Assembly: GCF_003595215.1 (NCBI RefSeq) | Contig: NZ_QYZP01000002.1 | Coordinates: 496,001 to 560,000 of the forward strand | DNA: 64,000 nt | Reading direction: 5' to 3' | Origin: Nesterenkonia natronophila | GTDB lineage: Bacteria; Actinomycetota; Actinomycetes; Actinomycetales; Micrococcaceae | Part shown: piece after piece, positions 29,178 to 38,545 of the stretch | Layout of the letters: each line of letters opens with the position of its first letter | Numbering within the stretch: the first letter of the stretch is position 1 | Translations under genes and position numbers: made by a program | Notes under the pieces: generated by a model | Databases searched by the model: none | Seen by the model: only the letters and a program-made list of their open reading frames with translations | Told to the model about the DNA's origin: nothing

Positions 29178-30341
29178 ATGAGTAAGCGGACAGTGAAGGA
29201 AACGGTCGTGGATCTAGCTGAAACGCACAAGTACTTGGTCAAGCACGACATCAAAGGTGGCCTCACTGCCACCCTGCTGGCCAACCGGGCCATGGCCAAG
29301 GGTGTGCCCATCTCCGGGGACGCTAAGCGTCGGCTCACCATGAAGGTGGGTAAGCGTCGTGTATGGTTCGACGGCGCTCGTTCCAATCTCAATGACACCC
29401 TCGCCCGCCGCTGCACCCGCTACAAAGACGTCACGAGCCGGCTCCTGCTCAACAAGGGAATACGTGCCCCGGAGAACGTCGCATTTGGGGACCATCAGTT
29501 GCAGGAAGCATGGAGCTGGGCAGCTCATCAGCTGCCTGTGGTGGTGAAGCCGCCCAATGAGGGGATGGGCGCCTCGGTGCACGTCAACATCACGGAGTTC
29601 TCCGACTTCAAGAAAGCCTTCGAGGACGTGGCCTCCCAGTCGGAGTACATCCTCGTAGAGCGATTCGTCGAAGGTGTGGAGCACCGGGTGCTGCTGGTCT
29701 ACGGCAAAGTCGCTGCCGCAGCCCGTCGCGTACCGGCCAATGTGATCGGAGACGGGGTCTCCACGGTCGCAGAGTTGGTGGAGGAGAAGAATAGGCTGCG
29801 CACTGAATCACAGAATCCGGTGCACTACCAGATCCCTATCGATGCCGTGGTGCTCAAGGAGCTGCAGAAACAGCAGCTGAGCCTCGAATCCGTTCCAGGG
29901 GAGGGGCAGCAGGTCTGGCTGCGCCCCAACTCCAATGTGCACAGCGGGGGAGACGGCGTGGACGCTACCGATGAGCTGACCGCAGAAGAGATCCGCATGG
30001 CAGAATCCGTGGCGAAAGCCATCCCTGGGTTGCGCGTCGCCGGGATCGATATGCTCCTTCCCCGCGAAGGCAATGGCGAGCAGCCGTATGTTCTCGAGGT
30101 CAACAGCAGTGCGATGATCACCGGCCATCATTATCCCTGGGTCGGGCAAAGCAGAGATGCGGCAGGCATGTTGTTGGATGCCATGTTCCCCGCAAGTGTT
30201 CCGCAGAAACCTACTGCAGCGTTGAAGACGGCACCTCCTCCTGAGAAGACGCCGGATCCCGGGGTCACTTCACAGATGCGCAGAAAACTCAGGGTCATCC
30301 GGCGTCGGCTCCGCTGGTGGAAGAACCGTCAGTTGAAGTGA
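29178..30341 (+). CDS. ATP-grasp ligase, cyanophycin-synthetase-like
   Basis: 387 aa. The core is an ATP-grasp domain: the lysine-bearing strand PVVVKPPNEGMGASVHV, the EYILVERFVEGVEHRVLLVYGKV segment and the metal-binding GIDML...VLEVNSSA near residue 310-330. The phrase RVPANVIGDGVSTVAELVEEKN is very close to the ATP-grasp half of cyanophycin synthetase CphA and related gamma-glutamate/peptide ligases, but the Mur-ligase half is missing. It likely joins an amino acid to a carboxylate. The C-terminal 40 residues are highly basic (RRKLRVIRRRLRWWKNR). The start at 29178 has only a weak AAAGG ahead of it. Confidence 0.82.
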   Translation: MSKRTVKETVVDLAETHKYLVKHDIKGGLTATLLANRAMAKGVPISGDAKRRLTMKVGKRRVWFDGARSNLNDTLARRCTRYKDVTSRLLLNKGIRAPENVAFGDHQLQEAWSWAAHQLPVVVKPPNEGMGASVHVNITEFSDFKKAFEDVASQSEYILVERFVEGVEHRVLLVYGKVAAAARRVPANVIGDGVSTVAELVEEKNRLRTESQNPVHYQIPIDAVVLKELQKQQLSLESVPGEGQQVWLRPNSNVHSGGDGVDATDELTAEEIRMAESVAKAIPGLRVAGIDMLLPREGNGEQPYVLEVNSSAMITGHHYPWVGQSRDAAGMLLDAMFPASVPQKPTAALKTAPPPEKTPDPGVTSQMRRKLRVIRRRLRWWKNRQLK

Positions 30342-30586
30342 CGGTGAGACTGCATCCAGGTGATACCTGCAACATTTAGAGGCCGTGTTCACCTAATTGT
30401 GACATTTGAGCGATAGAGTGAGCGCTGTCTACACCTGTACGACGAAGCTGAGTGCAAGTTCGGGGTGCGCGCGGACAATGACGTTCGAGCGAGGGGCCTT
30501 AGGCGGTTAGCGGTCCCACCACGTCCGGCATGATTCGCCGTTCAGGGTATACATGAAACGTCTGTCACCCAATGGAGGGAAACACA

Positions 30587-32431
30587 GTGAACACCGTTGC
30601 AATGGAGCCCGGTGAAAAGCTCAGGGGCAATGCGGAGAGTGCCCCTACCACTCACCAGAAACTCATCGACTTCGTCAACGAGATCGCCAAGCTGACCCAG
30701 CCGGAGAACATTCACTGGGTAGACGGCTCGGCAGAGGAGCACACCAAGCTCACTGACCACCTCGTGGACGCCGGAACCCTGACTCGCCTGACCAGTCCGG
30801 ATTTCCCCAATTCCTTCGCAGCCTTCTCCGATCCGGCCGATGTTGCCCGGGTGGAGTCACGGACGTTCATCTGTTCCGAGAAGGAGCGCGACGCCGGTTT
30901 CACCAACAACTGGGTGGATCCCCAAGAGATGCGGGAGACCCTCAATGGAGTCTTCCAAGGGGCCATGCAGGGCCGGACCATGTACGTCATTCCCTTCGTG
31001 ATGGGCCACCTCGAGGCCGATGACCCCAAGTTCGGCGTCGAAATCACCGATTCGGCTTATGTAGTGACGTCCATGCGGATCATGGCGCGCATCGGCACTG
31101 ATGTGCTGCGCAAGATGGAGGAGCTCGACGCGTTCTTCGTCCCGGCGGTGCACTCGGTGGGCGCCCCGCTCAAGCCCGGCGAGGAAGATGTGCCGTGGCC
31201 GTGCAATGAGGACAAGTACATAGTGCACTTCCCCGAATCCCGCGAGATCTGGTCCTTCGGCTCCGGATACGGCGGAAACGCGCTCCTAGGCAAGAAGTGC
31301 TACGCGCTGCGCATCGCCTCCGTCATGGCCCGTGATGAAGGGTGGCTGGCGGAGCACATGCTCATCCTGAAGCTCACCAGCCCTGAGCAGAAGAGTTACT
31401 ACATCTCCGGGGCGTTCCCCTCAGCCTGCGGAAAGACTAACCTGGCGCTGATCGACCCCACCCTGGAGGGGTGGAAGGCCGAGACGCTCGGTGATGACAT
31501 CAGCTGGATGCGCCCTGGCAAGAACGGCGAGTTCAGGGTGATGAACCCCGAGGCTGGCTACTTCGGTGTGGCTCCTGGCACGGGGTGGCACACCAATGCC
31601 AACGCCATGCGCGCCATAGCCAAGGGCAACTCCGTCTTCACCAACTGCGCGCTGACCGATGACGGCGGCGTGTGGTGGGAGGGCATGACCGAGGAGACGC
31701 CCGATCATCTGATCGACTGGCAGGGGAATGACTGGACGCCGGACTCGGATCGGCCCGCGGCCCATCCCAATGCCCGGTTCTGCACGCCGATCGATCAGAC
31801 CGACATGCTGGCACCGGAGTACTTCGAACCCAACGGAGTGAAACTCGATGCCATCCTCTTCGGCGGCCGGCGCAAGACCACTGTGCCGCTGGTGACCGAA
31901 GCCCGGGATTGGAACCACGGGATTTTCTTCGGGGCCACGCTCTCGTCCGAGACCACGGCTGCCGCGGAGGGTCAGATCGGCACCGCGCGCCGGGACCCGA
32001 TGGCCATGCTGCCCTTCATCGGGTATGACGCCGGTGATTACCTCAAACACTGGGTAGAGGTCTCCTCCGCCGCGTCCCCAGAGAAGCTGCCCAAGATCTT
32101 CCTGGTCAACTGGTTCCGCCGCAACCGTGACGGCCGTATCGCATGGCCCGGATTCGCAGAGAACACCCGGGTGCTGAAGTGGATCGTAGAGCGCATCGAA
32201 GGAACGGGCGATGCGGTGGAAACACCGATTGGCCACACCCCCACCCCGGAGGGACTTGACCTCGCTGGCCTCGACGTCAGTGACGAGGACATCGAGGACG
32301 CGCTCAAAGTGGACCCTGCCGAGTGGAACAAGGAGTTGGCCGAAATCGAGACCTGGTTCGATCAGTTCGGTGACTCCCTACCGGAGAGCATCCGCGCCGA
32401 GCTGGAGGAGCTGCGTGGGCGGTTGCGCTGA
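30587..32431 (+). CDS. pckG: Phosphoenolpyruvate carboxykinase (GTP)
   Basis: 614 aa, the normal length. Converts oxaloacetate and GTP to PEP for gluconeogenesis. The GTP-type active-site P-loop SACGKT is present with the reactive C281, together with the [26 protein letters not shown] signature. The GTG at 30587 is favoured because GGAGGG lies at proper distance upstream; an ATG five codons earlier overlaps that site. The 245-bp upstream gap probably holds its promoter, but no clear boxes stand out. Confidence 0.97.
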   Translation: MNTVAMEPGEKLRGNAESAPTTHQKLIDFVNEIAKLTQPENIHWVDGSAEEHTKLTDHLVDAGTLTRLTSPDFPNSFAAFSDPADVARVESRTFICSEKERDAGFTNNWVDPQEMRETLNGVFQGAMQGRTMYVIPFVMGHLEADDPKFGVEITDSAYVVTSMRIMARIGTDVLRKMEELDAFFVPAVHSVGAPLKPGEEDVPWPCNEDKYIVHFPESREIWSFGSGYGGNALLGKKCYALRIASVMARDEGWLAEHMLILKLTSPEQKSYYISGAFPSACGKTNLALIDPTLEGWKAETLGDDISWMRPGKNGEFRVMNPEAGYFGVAPGTGWHTNANAMRAIAKGNSVFTNCALTDDGGVWWEGMTEETPDHLIDWQGNDWTPDSDRPAAHPNARFCTPIDQTDMLAPEYFEPNGVKLDAILFGGRRKTTVPLVTEARDWNHGIFFGATLSSETTAAAEGQIGTARRDPMAMLPFIGYDAGDYLKHWVEVSSAASPEKLPKIFLVNWFRRNRDGRIAWPGFAENTRVLKWIVERIEGTGDAVETPIGHTPTPEGLDLAGLDVSDEDIEDALKVDPAEWNKELAEIETWFDQFGDSLPESIRAELEELRGRLR

Positions 32432-32473
32432 CCCCGGGTGCCGCTCAACACTACCGACGGTACTCTTGGAGGC

Positions 32474-32920
32474 ATGACAGAGCAGCAGGTTGTACAAGCC
32501 CATGCCACTATCGATGCTTCCGCGGCGCGGATTTTCGAGCTGATCGCGGAGCCCTCGAAGCAGCCCGAGTGGGACGGTAACGACAATGTCGGCAAAGCCG
32601 AACCGGGCCAGCGCGTGACCGCTGTGGGGGATGTATTCACCGTGCGGCTGACCAATGGGAAGGTGAGGGACAATCACATCGTCGAGTTCGCTCAGAACCG
32701 GCTGATTGCGTGGAAGCCTGCTTCGGAAGGGGAGGCCCCTGCTGGGCACCTGTGGAGGTGGCAGCTGGACGAACGCAGTGACGGAACCACTGAGGTCACC
32801 CACACCTATGACTGGACCGACCTGACCGACCAGACGCGAATGGAACGTGCCCGCAGCATCAACGAGTCCTACTTGGCAGCCTCCATCGAGCGGCTCAAAG
32901 CAGTAGCCACCCGGGCCTGA
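32474..32920 (+). CDS. SRPBCC family protein
   Basis: 148 aa of the START-like/polyketide cyclase (SRPBCC) fold: the DASAARIFELIAEPSKQPEWDG opening in part, a central strand series, and the closing helix YLAASIERLKAVA. These form a deep hydrophobic pocket for lipids or aromatic compounds. Ligand unknown. TACTCT at 32461-32466 ends seven bases before the ATG, and the GGAGG is too close to the ATG to serve as a ribosome binding site, so a leaderless start is likely. Starts 42 bp behind pckG. Confidence 0.82.
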   Translation: MTEQQVVQAHATIDASAARIFELIAEPSKQPEWDGNDNVGKAEPGQRVTAVGDVFTVRLTNGKVRDNHIVEFAQNRLIAWKPASEGEAPAGHLWRWQLDERSDGTTEVTHTYDWTDLTDQTRMERARSINESYLAASIERLKAVATRA

Positions 32921-32942
32921 CCCCCAGATCAGTGCTCGCGGC

Positions 32943-34352
32943 TCAGTGCCGCCGGATCAGACGCAGCGCCTCATCGCGTACCGACCGCATGGTCTGGGCA
33001 CTGTGAGCCTCGCCGTTGAACCGCAGAAACGGCTCCGTATTGGACGGGCGCACATTGAACCACCATGTGCCGTCACCGGCACTGACCGTTAGTCCATCCA
33101 TCCTCGACAGCAGCGCGCCGTCACGGTCGAAGGTCTCTGCCAGCCGCTCCATCGCCCCGGCCTTGTCCTCCACCTCAGAGTTGATCTCTCCTGAGGCGAC
33201 GTAGGGGTTGTACTCAGCCGCGAGCTCGTGGAGTCCCCGATCCTGCCCACCCAGGGCCGCCAGCACGTGCATGGCGGCAAGCATGCCGGTGTCGGCGTTG
33301 AAGAAGTCTCTGAAGTAATAGTGCGCGGAGTGCTCACCTCCGAACACTGCGGACTCCTGAGCCATGACGGCCTTGATGTAGGAGTGCCCCACACGGGTTT
33401 CTACAGCGCGCCCTCCCTCACGTTCCACCAACTCCGGGACGGCTCGGGAGGTGATGAGGTTGTGAATGATGGCAGGCTGCTCCTCGCCCGCGGCGCGGGC
33501 CCGGCCAATCTCCCGGCGGGCCACCAGCGCGGTGACCGCGGAGGGGGAGACGGGCTCGCCCTGCTCATCGATGACGAAACAGCGGTCAGCGTCACCGTCG
33601 AAGGCCAGGCCGATGTCCGCCCCATGGTCGAGCACCGCACGCTGCAGATCACGCAGGTTCTCCGGCTCCAAAGGATTGGCTGGGTGGTTCGGGAACGTGC
33701 CGTCGAGCTCAAAGTACAGCGGGATGATCTCCAGCGGCAGCTCTTCCAGGCGCTCGCTGCCGAGCACTGCAGGTGTGGTCATTCCCGCCATCCCATTTCC
33801 AGCATCGACCGCCACTTTCAGCGGCCGAATCCCGGAGAGGTCCACCCGCGTGCGGAGGTATCCGGCGTAGTCGGTGAGGAGGTCTGCGGTTTTCAGGCTG
33901 CCGGCGGCGTCGTATGGGCGGATCTCACCGGAGTCCAGGTAGGCCTGCGCGGCGGCGCGGATGTCCTCCAACCCGCTCTCTGCACTCAGTGGCACCGCGC
34001 CTGCCCGGGACATCTTCATCCCGTTGTAGCCGGCAGGGTTGTGACTGGCGGTAAAGACCACCCCGGGTGCGTTAGCCGTCCCGGAGGCGTAGTAGAGCAT
34101 ATCGGTGGAGATCAGTCCCAGGTCGGTCACGTCAGCACCGCGGAGCATGGCCCCTTCGGCGAAGCTGCGTGCAAACTCGGCTGAGGAGGGTCGCATATCC
34201 CCGCCCACCAGCACCCGCTGCCCGGTGAGCTCCAAAACGTCGACGAAAGCGGCGCCGACTGCCCGCACCGACTCAGCGGTGATGGTCTCGCCCACGATCC
34301 CGCGGACGTCATAGGCCTTGAATGAATCAGAAAGCTCAATAGTCACGGGCAT
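32943..34352 (-). CDS. manB: Phosphomannomutase/phosphoglucomutase
   Basis: 469 aa of the alpha-D-phosphohexomutase family. The phosphoserine loop TASHNPAGYNGMK has the catalytic S103; the magnesium site DGDADR and the phosphate-binding region RPSNTEPFLR near the C-terminus are intact. Such enzymes interconvert mannose-6-P and mannose-1-P (and often the glucose forms) for GDP-mannose synthesis. ATG at 34352 is annotated, but a TAGGAT box directly abuts it and lies six bases before a GTG at 34346, so the GTG may be the true leaderless start. Confidence 0.92.
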   Translation of the reverse strand: MPVTIELSDSFKAYDVRGIVGETITAESVRAVGAAFVDVLELTGQRVLVGGDMRPSSAEFARSFAEGAMLRGADVTDLGLISTDMLYYASGTANAPGVVFTASHNPAGYNGMKMSRAGAVPLSAESGLEDIRAAAQAYLDSGEIRPYDAAGSLKTADLLTDYAGYLRTRVDLSGIRPLKVAVDAGNGMAGMTTPAVLGSERLEELPLEIIPLYFELDGTFPNHPANPLEPENLRDLQRAVLDHGADIGLAFDGDADRCFVIDEQGEPVSPSAVTALVARREIGRARAAGEEQPAIIHNLITSRAVPELVEREGGRAVETRVGHSYIKAVMAQESAVFGGEHSAHYYFRDFFNADTGMLAAMHVLAALGGQDRGLHELAAEYNPYVASGEINSEVEDKAGAMERLAETFDRDGALLSRMDGLTVSAGDGTWWFNVRPSNTEPFLRFNGEAHSAQTMRSVRDEALRLIRRH

Positions 34353-34447
34353 ATCCTACGGCCGGGAGGAGCCCCTCCCGGAGTCAACACCACGGTCCCG
34401 GCAGTGAAGTCTGACCAGGTGCCGGCGCAATGCGTACACTGGGTTCT

Positions 34448-35290
34448 ATGGAGATCCTTATGCTCTTAGTCCTCGGGCTGGTGGTTTTCCTGTTCGTGCG
34501 GTCCATGATGCAGCGCCAGGCGCAGAAGATGAACAACCGCATTCAACAGGAAATCACCCCTGAGACGGCTCGCCAGGCCGCTTTGGCACTGAACGATGAC
34601 CAGCACAAAGCTGTGTACCAGGCGATCGCCGCCGAGGACGCCAAGCGAGCCATGATGGTCTTCAAGCAGGCCACCGGCGCCTCAGTCCAGGACTGCGTGA
34701 TAGCCGTCCAGGCACTGTTCCGCTTTCCGCAGCCAAACTCTTCAGAGATCCGCTTCCAGGAGGGGTTCAACCTCAATAAGGACGACTCCGGCGGTGAAGG
34801 CGTCAGTGACGAGTACCTTGAGGACGCTATTGATGAGGTGAGGGACGACGCCGGATCCTCAGGTGCATCTGAGGAGGCTCCCTTGGCTGAGGCTGACCCC
34901 AACACCGGCGAGATCGTGGGCGAGAACTCGTCCAACGTTCCCGACATCCCAAGCGGGCAGAAGCCCACCACAGATGGCGACGATGATGAGATCGATGCCC
35001 GGGCCCGCGAGCTGATGGAGGCCTCCGGCTTTGACCCGGATCAGGAGCTCACCATCCCTGAGGACTGGGCTGCCGCAGATGAGCAGGCTGGATTCCACCT
35101 GGAGGTTCAGCGCGGGGATGAGAAGATCACCCTCTCACACGAGGACCTGGAGCCGTGGGTCCACGATCAGCTTTACGCACTGCTCCGTGATGACCACGTT
35201 GACCAGGCGGCGGACTTGCTCGCTGCGAACTCGCCGCTGACCACGGAAGAAGCCCACCGTTTCCTAGTTGTCTTCAAGAATCAGGACTGA
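34448..35290 (+). CDS. Membrane-anchored acidic protein, unknown function
   Basis: 280 aa. A single N-terminal membrane helix (about 2-18) is followed by a cytoplasmic helix-rich part with QAALALNDDQHKAVYQAIAAEDAKRAMMVFKQATG and CVIAVQALFRFP, then a long acidic disordered linker, and a second similar alpha-helical segment near the C-terminus (VDQAADLLAANSPLTTEEAHRFL). No named family is recognised. TACACT ends seven bases before the ATG (leaderless pattern). The stop overlaps the start of a small membrane protein by one base (TGATG). Confidence 0.75.
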   Translation: MEILMLLVLGLVVFLFVRSMMQRQAQKMNNRIQQEITPETARQAALALNDDQHKAVYQAIAAEDAKRAMMVFKQATGASVQDCVIAVQALFRFPQPNSSEIRFQEGFNLNKDDSGGEGVSDEYLEDAIDEVRDDAGSSGASEEAPLAEADPNTGEIVGENSSNVPDIPSGQKPTTDGDDDEIDARARELMEASGFDPDQELTIPEDWAAADEQAGFHLEVQRGDEKITLSHEDLEPWVHDQLYALLRDDHVDQAADLLAANSPLTTEEAHRFLVVFKNQD

Positions 35291-35427
35291 TGAGTGCTCT
35301 TCAGCTGACTGCAGTGATCATGATCGGCCTGACCTTTATGCTGCTGGTCTTCCTGGGTTCCATCATGGCGAACAACCGGAAGAACGCCGCGCGCAGGGCT
35401 CAGAGACAGGACCCCCACCAGAACTGA
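35290..35427 (+). CDS. 45-aa single-pass membrane microprotein
   Basis: The frame MSALQLTAVIMIGLTF... to DPHQN encodes 45 residues with one strong hydrophobic helix (about 5-26) and a basic tail (NNRKNAARRAQRQ). Start and stop of the upstream gene overlap as TGATG, which strongly suggests translational coupling. Its N-terminal-helix/basic-tail layout fits a membrane partner of the upstream protein. No family recognised. Confidence 0.65.
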   Translation: MSALQLTAVIMIGLTFMLLVFLGSIMANNRKNAARRAQRQDPHQN

Positions 35428-35455
35428 TCCGGTTGGCCGCTAGTCCCGGATGCGC

Positions 35456-35737
35456 TTATTCAGCCTCGTCGTTGAGCGCGGTGAGTAGTTCTCCGACTCG
35501 GTGATGGCGCTCCAGAGGATGGCGCAGCGGCAGTTCCGGATGGACCCGGTATCGATTCCGGCGTCCGTCACGCTCTCGATCGAGGTACCCGGCAGCAATG
35601 AGTTCTGCCAAAATCCGCTGTGCGGCGCGTTCGGTGATGCCCACCTGGTGAGCTATCTCGCGCACCAGCAGACCGGGGTCCCGGGCCACGCAGATGAGCA
35701 CGTGGGCATGATTAGTGAGGAACGTCCAGTCAGGCAT
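35456..35737 (-). CDS. Small winged-helix regulator divergent from sbtA
   Basis: 93 aa, almost entirely a winged helix-turn-helix: NHAHVLICVARDPG, the recognition helices VREIAHQVGITERAAQRILAELIAAG, and the wing YLDRERDGRRNRYRV. It resembles MarR/ArsR-type minimal repressors with no ligand domain visible. Divergent from the bicarbonate transporter genes, with an inverted repeat in the shared 122-bp region, so it is a likely regulator of them and of itself. Confidence 0.8.
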   Translation of the reverse strand: MPDWTFLTNHAHVLICVARDPGLLVREIAHQVGITERAAQRILAELIAAGYLDRERDGRRNRYRVHPELPLRHPLERHHRVGELLTALNDEAE

Positions 35738-35859
35738 ACTTCAGCATAACTCACATACGACACGCTATGCATGAAACAAATGTCGTGTATTCTATGTCCT
35801 TGGTGGGCCCACCCTGCGCCCCCTTGTGAAGAACACTCCTGGAAGGACTCACCGGCGCC
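35738..35859. promoter_or_regulatory. Divergent control region of sbtA and the winged-helix gene
   Basis: An inverted repeat ACGACA (35757-35762) ... TGTCGT (35781-35786) overlaps a -10-like TATTCT at 35788-35793 reading toward sbtA. The site is a plausible operator for the divergent winged-helix protein. No confident -35 box. Confidence 0.45.
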
Positions 35860-36789
35860 ATGGATCCCGTCATACTCTTCTTTGTGCTGGGCATCACTGC
35901 CGGACTGCTGCGCTCAGAGCTTCGGCTGCCAGCAGCTGTCTACGAATTCGTGACCATCGTGCTGCTCCTAGCCATTGGCCTCAAAGGCGGTATAGAGCTG
36001 GCGAAGCAGCCGCTGGGCCAACTTCTGCCACAGATGGTGGCCGTGGTGGTGCTGGGCTTCGTGCTGGCTCTGATCGCCTTCCCCGTATTGCGGAAGCTGG
36101 GCCGTCTGCAGCGTGCAGACGCGGCATCAATCGCCGCCCATTACGGTTCTGTCAGCGTCGGCACCTATGCGGTGGCTGTTGCCTACCTGGGCAGCCAGCA
36201 GGTCTCCTTCGAAGAGCACATGCCGCTGCTGCTGGTTCTGATGGAGGTGCCAGCCATCATTGTCGGGATCATCCTGGCCAGAGGCGTCTCCCGCTCCACG
36301 CGCTGGGGCTCAGTGGTGCACGAGGTCTTCCTCGGCAAAGGCATTGTGCTTCTGCTCGGCGGGCTGCTAATCGGATGGGCAGCCGGGCCGGAGGGGGTGT
36401 TGCCGCTCGAACCGCTCTTCATGGACCTCTTCAAGGGCATTCTTGCGCTGTTCCTGCTGGAGATGGGCCTCATCACCGCCGCTCAGCTGACCGGTCTGCG
36501 CCGGTACGGGCTGTTCCTGGTGGCCTTCGGCATCGCCATGCCGCTGTTCTCCGCCGTCGTGGGGACCGCCACCGCCTTGATGTTGGGGCTCTCACTCGGT
36601 GGAACCGTCATCCTCGCCACACTGGCCGCCAGCGCTTCATATATCGCGGTGCCGGCGGCAATGCGCATCTCTGTGCCGGAGGCCAACCCCACACTGTCCT
36701 TGGCAGCCGCCCTCGGAGTCACCTTCCCTTTCAACGTCCTGATCGGCATCCCCATCTATCACGCCATGGCCACCTGGGTCCTCGGCTAA
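35860..36789 (+). CDS. sbtA: Sodium-dependent bicarbonate transporter SbtA-like
   Basis: 309 aa with about ten hydrophobic segments. The N-terminal VYEFVTIVLLLAIGLKGG and the YGSVSVGTYAVA loop near residue 90 match SbtA, the high-affinity Na+/HCO3- symporter known from cyanobacteria and also found in heterotrophs. A PII-like gene follows 15 bp downstream, as in cyanobacterial sbtAB. In a heterotrophic actinobacterium it may feed bicarbonate to carboxylases or balance pH. Confidence 0.9.
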   Translation: MDPVILFFVLGITAGLLRSELRLPAAVYEFVTIVLLLAIGLKGGIELAKQPLGQLLPQMVAVVVLGFVLALIAFPVLRKLGRLQRADAASIAAHYGSVSVGTYAVAVAYLGSQQVSFEEHMPLLLVLMEVPAIIVGIILARGVSRSTRWGSVVHEVFLGKGIVLLLGGLLIGWAAGPEGVLPLEPLFMDLFKGILALFLLEMGLITAAQLTGLRRYGLFLVAFGIAMPLFSAVVGTATALMLGLSLGGTVILATLAASASYIAVPAAMRISVPEANPTLSLAAALGVTFPFNVLIGIPIYHAMATWVLG

Positions 36790-36804
36790 TAAAGGAGACA
36801 TTCC

Positions 36805-37107
36805 GTGAATTCATACAAGCGAAAACTGCTGACCATTGTTACGGAAGCAGCACTGGAGACCACATTGATCCGGGAGATCGACCGGAGCGGCGCGCACGGC
36901 TACACGGTCACAGACGCCCGCGGCAAAGGAGACCACGGAGTGCGGGACGCGGGCTGGCCGGCCAGTGCCAACATCCGAGTGGAGGTAGTCTGCGACGCTG
37001 AGACCGCTCAATCCCTGGCGGCGCACCTTCATGACCGTTACTACCAGGACTACGCGATGATCCTCTTCATCGCCGAAGTTGAGGTGTTGCGGCCGACGAA
37101 GTTCTGA
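36805..37107 (+). CDS. sbtB: PII-like signalling protein SbtB
   Basis: 100 aa with a PII-like ferredoxin fold: KLLTIVTEAALETTLIREI, a T-loop region HGYTVTDARGKGDHG, and the C-terminal strand AMILFIAEVEVLRP. In cyanobacteria SbtB binds adenine nucleotides, including cAMP, and controls SbtA. The GTG start is supported by AAGGAG eight bases upstream. Directly follows sbtA, so the two are probably one transcript. Confidence 0.85.
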   Translation: MNSYKRKLLTIVTEAALETTLIREIDRSGAHGYTVTDARGKGDHGVRDAGWPASANIRVEVVCDAETAQSLAAHLHDRYYQDYAMILFIAEVEVLRPTKF

Positions 37108-37141
37108 CGCGGCGTAGGGCCCCTGAACCAGCACGCGACCT

Positions 37142-38461
37142 TCAGGAGAACAGATCCTCCGCCAACAGTGCCAGGTGCATAGTCTGGATGACCTCATCGG
37201 TGAGCTCCTGACCAATCAGACGCTCCACCCGGCGAACGCGCGAATAGAGGGTCGGTCTGCTGATCCCAAGCTCAGCGGCCACCTCAGACTTGCTGCGGGT
37301 CGGGGAAGCCATGGCTCGCAGCACCTCGCGCAGCTCCTGGGCGTCGGGACCGGTGAGGAATCCCAGCTGCGCCGAGACGAACCAATCGATCGCCTCTCTG
37401 TCCTCCACCCGGGCCAGCAGCCCGAGCACTCCCAGATCGGAAGCCCGCCAGAACCCACGTTCAGCAGCGCCGGCGCCCAGGTGCGGGAAATGGTCCGCGC
37501 GGGGGAGGATTCTCTCCAGACTGTGCAGCACCTGTTGCGCTGACTCGAGTTCCTTGATTGCGGCCAGGATCGTCGGATTTGGCTCGCCAGTGGCCACGTC
37601 AAACGCTGGGACCACTCCTGAACTGCGGACCTTAGCCACCGCGCCCTGGAGTGCCAGACCGAAATCCGCCTCGGGTGTCTGCGCCTGATGGGGTTCCAGA
37701 GCGATGATGATCCCAATGTCTTTGGGGGATGACTGTCCCACCAGAACCTTGCTATGGGCGTCTATTGCCACCCTGCGGATGGCTTGCACGGTCAGCTCCT
37801 TGGCGCGCGCTCGTTCGGCGGCACTGAGGCGACCAACGGAGCGCAGCCGCAGCACCAGCGACCGGTACTGGGCCGCCCCAGCCACCCCCAGCGGTTGAGC
37901 CCGTTGGGACGCTTCCTCTGCGGAATTGAGATGCCCGCCGATGACGTCGCGGATCAGTTGGGTGGAGACCTCGAACAACGGGTCGGCGGAGTCAATGCTC
38001 GATTCCTGAGCGATATGCCGGGCCATGAGCAACTGGTGAAAGTCCTCGGTGATATCGACAAAGCGCACCTGCTCAGTGAAAAGCACAATGGGCAAGGGGT
38101 CAGCCTCACCTGACCGCCGTTCTGCTGCCACGGCACGCAGAGTTTCACGCAGCCGGGGCCGGTCGGCAAGGACCTCCACAGCCAGCGCTGAGGCTTGCAC
38201 CTCATCCAGCTCGTCCAAATAGGCTCGCAAGGGAGACATGAGGTCCTCTGCGTCCTCAGTGAACCGCGAAAGTGTGGAGAGTACGAACTCTTTGCCCTGC
38301 AGAAGAGCAGCTGGCCGTGGGTCGTCAACGGTATGCACCCAACGGACCGGGGAGGTCAGCTCAGCGTTAGGGGTCAGCAACTCCCAGCGCGACTCCAGAA
38401 AGGAGCGGAGCTCTAACACATCAGATACCCGCAACTGGACTGCCGCGGCGCCGTCGTTCAT
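37142..38461 (-). CDS. PucR-family transcriptional regulator
   Basis: 439 aa with the PucR layout: an N-terminal purine-catabolism-regulator domain (VSDVLELRSFLESRWELL, VRWVHTVDDPRPAALLQGKEFVLST), a central GGDEF-like degenerate part, and a C-terminal PucR helix-turn-helix (TRSKSEVAAELGISRPTLYSRVRRVERLIG in part). It is divergent from the catabolic cluster starting at mmsA, with an 84-bp gap, and so is its probable local activator. In other bacteria PucR-type proteins next to such genes respond to the cluster's substrate. Confidence 0.88.
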   Translation of the reverse strand: MNDGAAAVQLRVSDVLELRSFLESRWELLTPNAELTSPVRWVHTVDDPRPAALLQGKEFVLSTLSRFTEDAEDLMSPLRAYLDELDEVQASALAVEVLADRPRLRETLRAVAAERRSGEADPLPIVLFTEQVRFVDITEDFHQLLMARHIAQESSIDSADPLFEVSTQLIRDVIGGHLNSAEEASQRAQPLGVAGAAQYRSLVLRLRSVGRLSAAERARAKELTVQAIRRVAIDAHSKVLVGQSSPKDIGIIIALEPHQAQTPEADFGLALQGAVAKVRSSGVVPAFDVATGEPNPTILAAIKELESAQQVLHSLERILPRADHFPHLGAGAAERGFWRASDLGVLGLLARVEDREAIDWFVSAQLGFLTGPDAQELREVLRAMASPTRSKSEVAAELGISRPTLYSRVRRVERLIGQELTDEVIQTMHLALLAEDLFS

Positions 38462-38545
38462 AGGTTTACAGTATGAAAGAAATTGCCAGGAGAAGCGAAC
38501 AGCTTGTCACTGTGACTGCGCACATAGGTGGTCGATGATGGGGTG

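Noticed and set aside
33228..34184. 318-codon plus-strand frame over manB
   Set aside because: Antisense shadow of the phosphomannomutase gene, with no domain or ribosome binding site.
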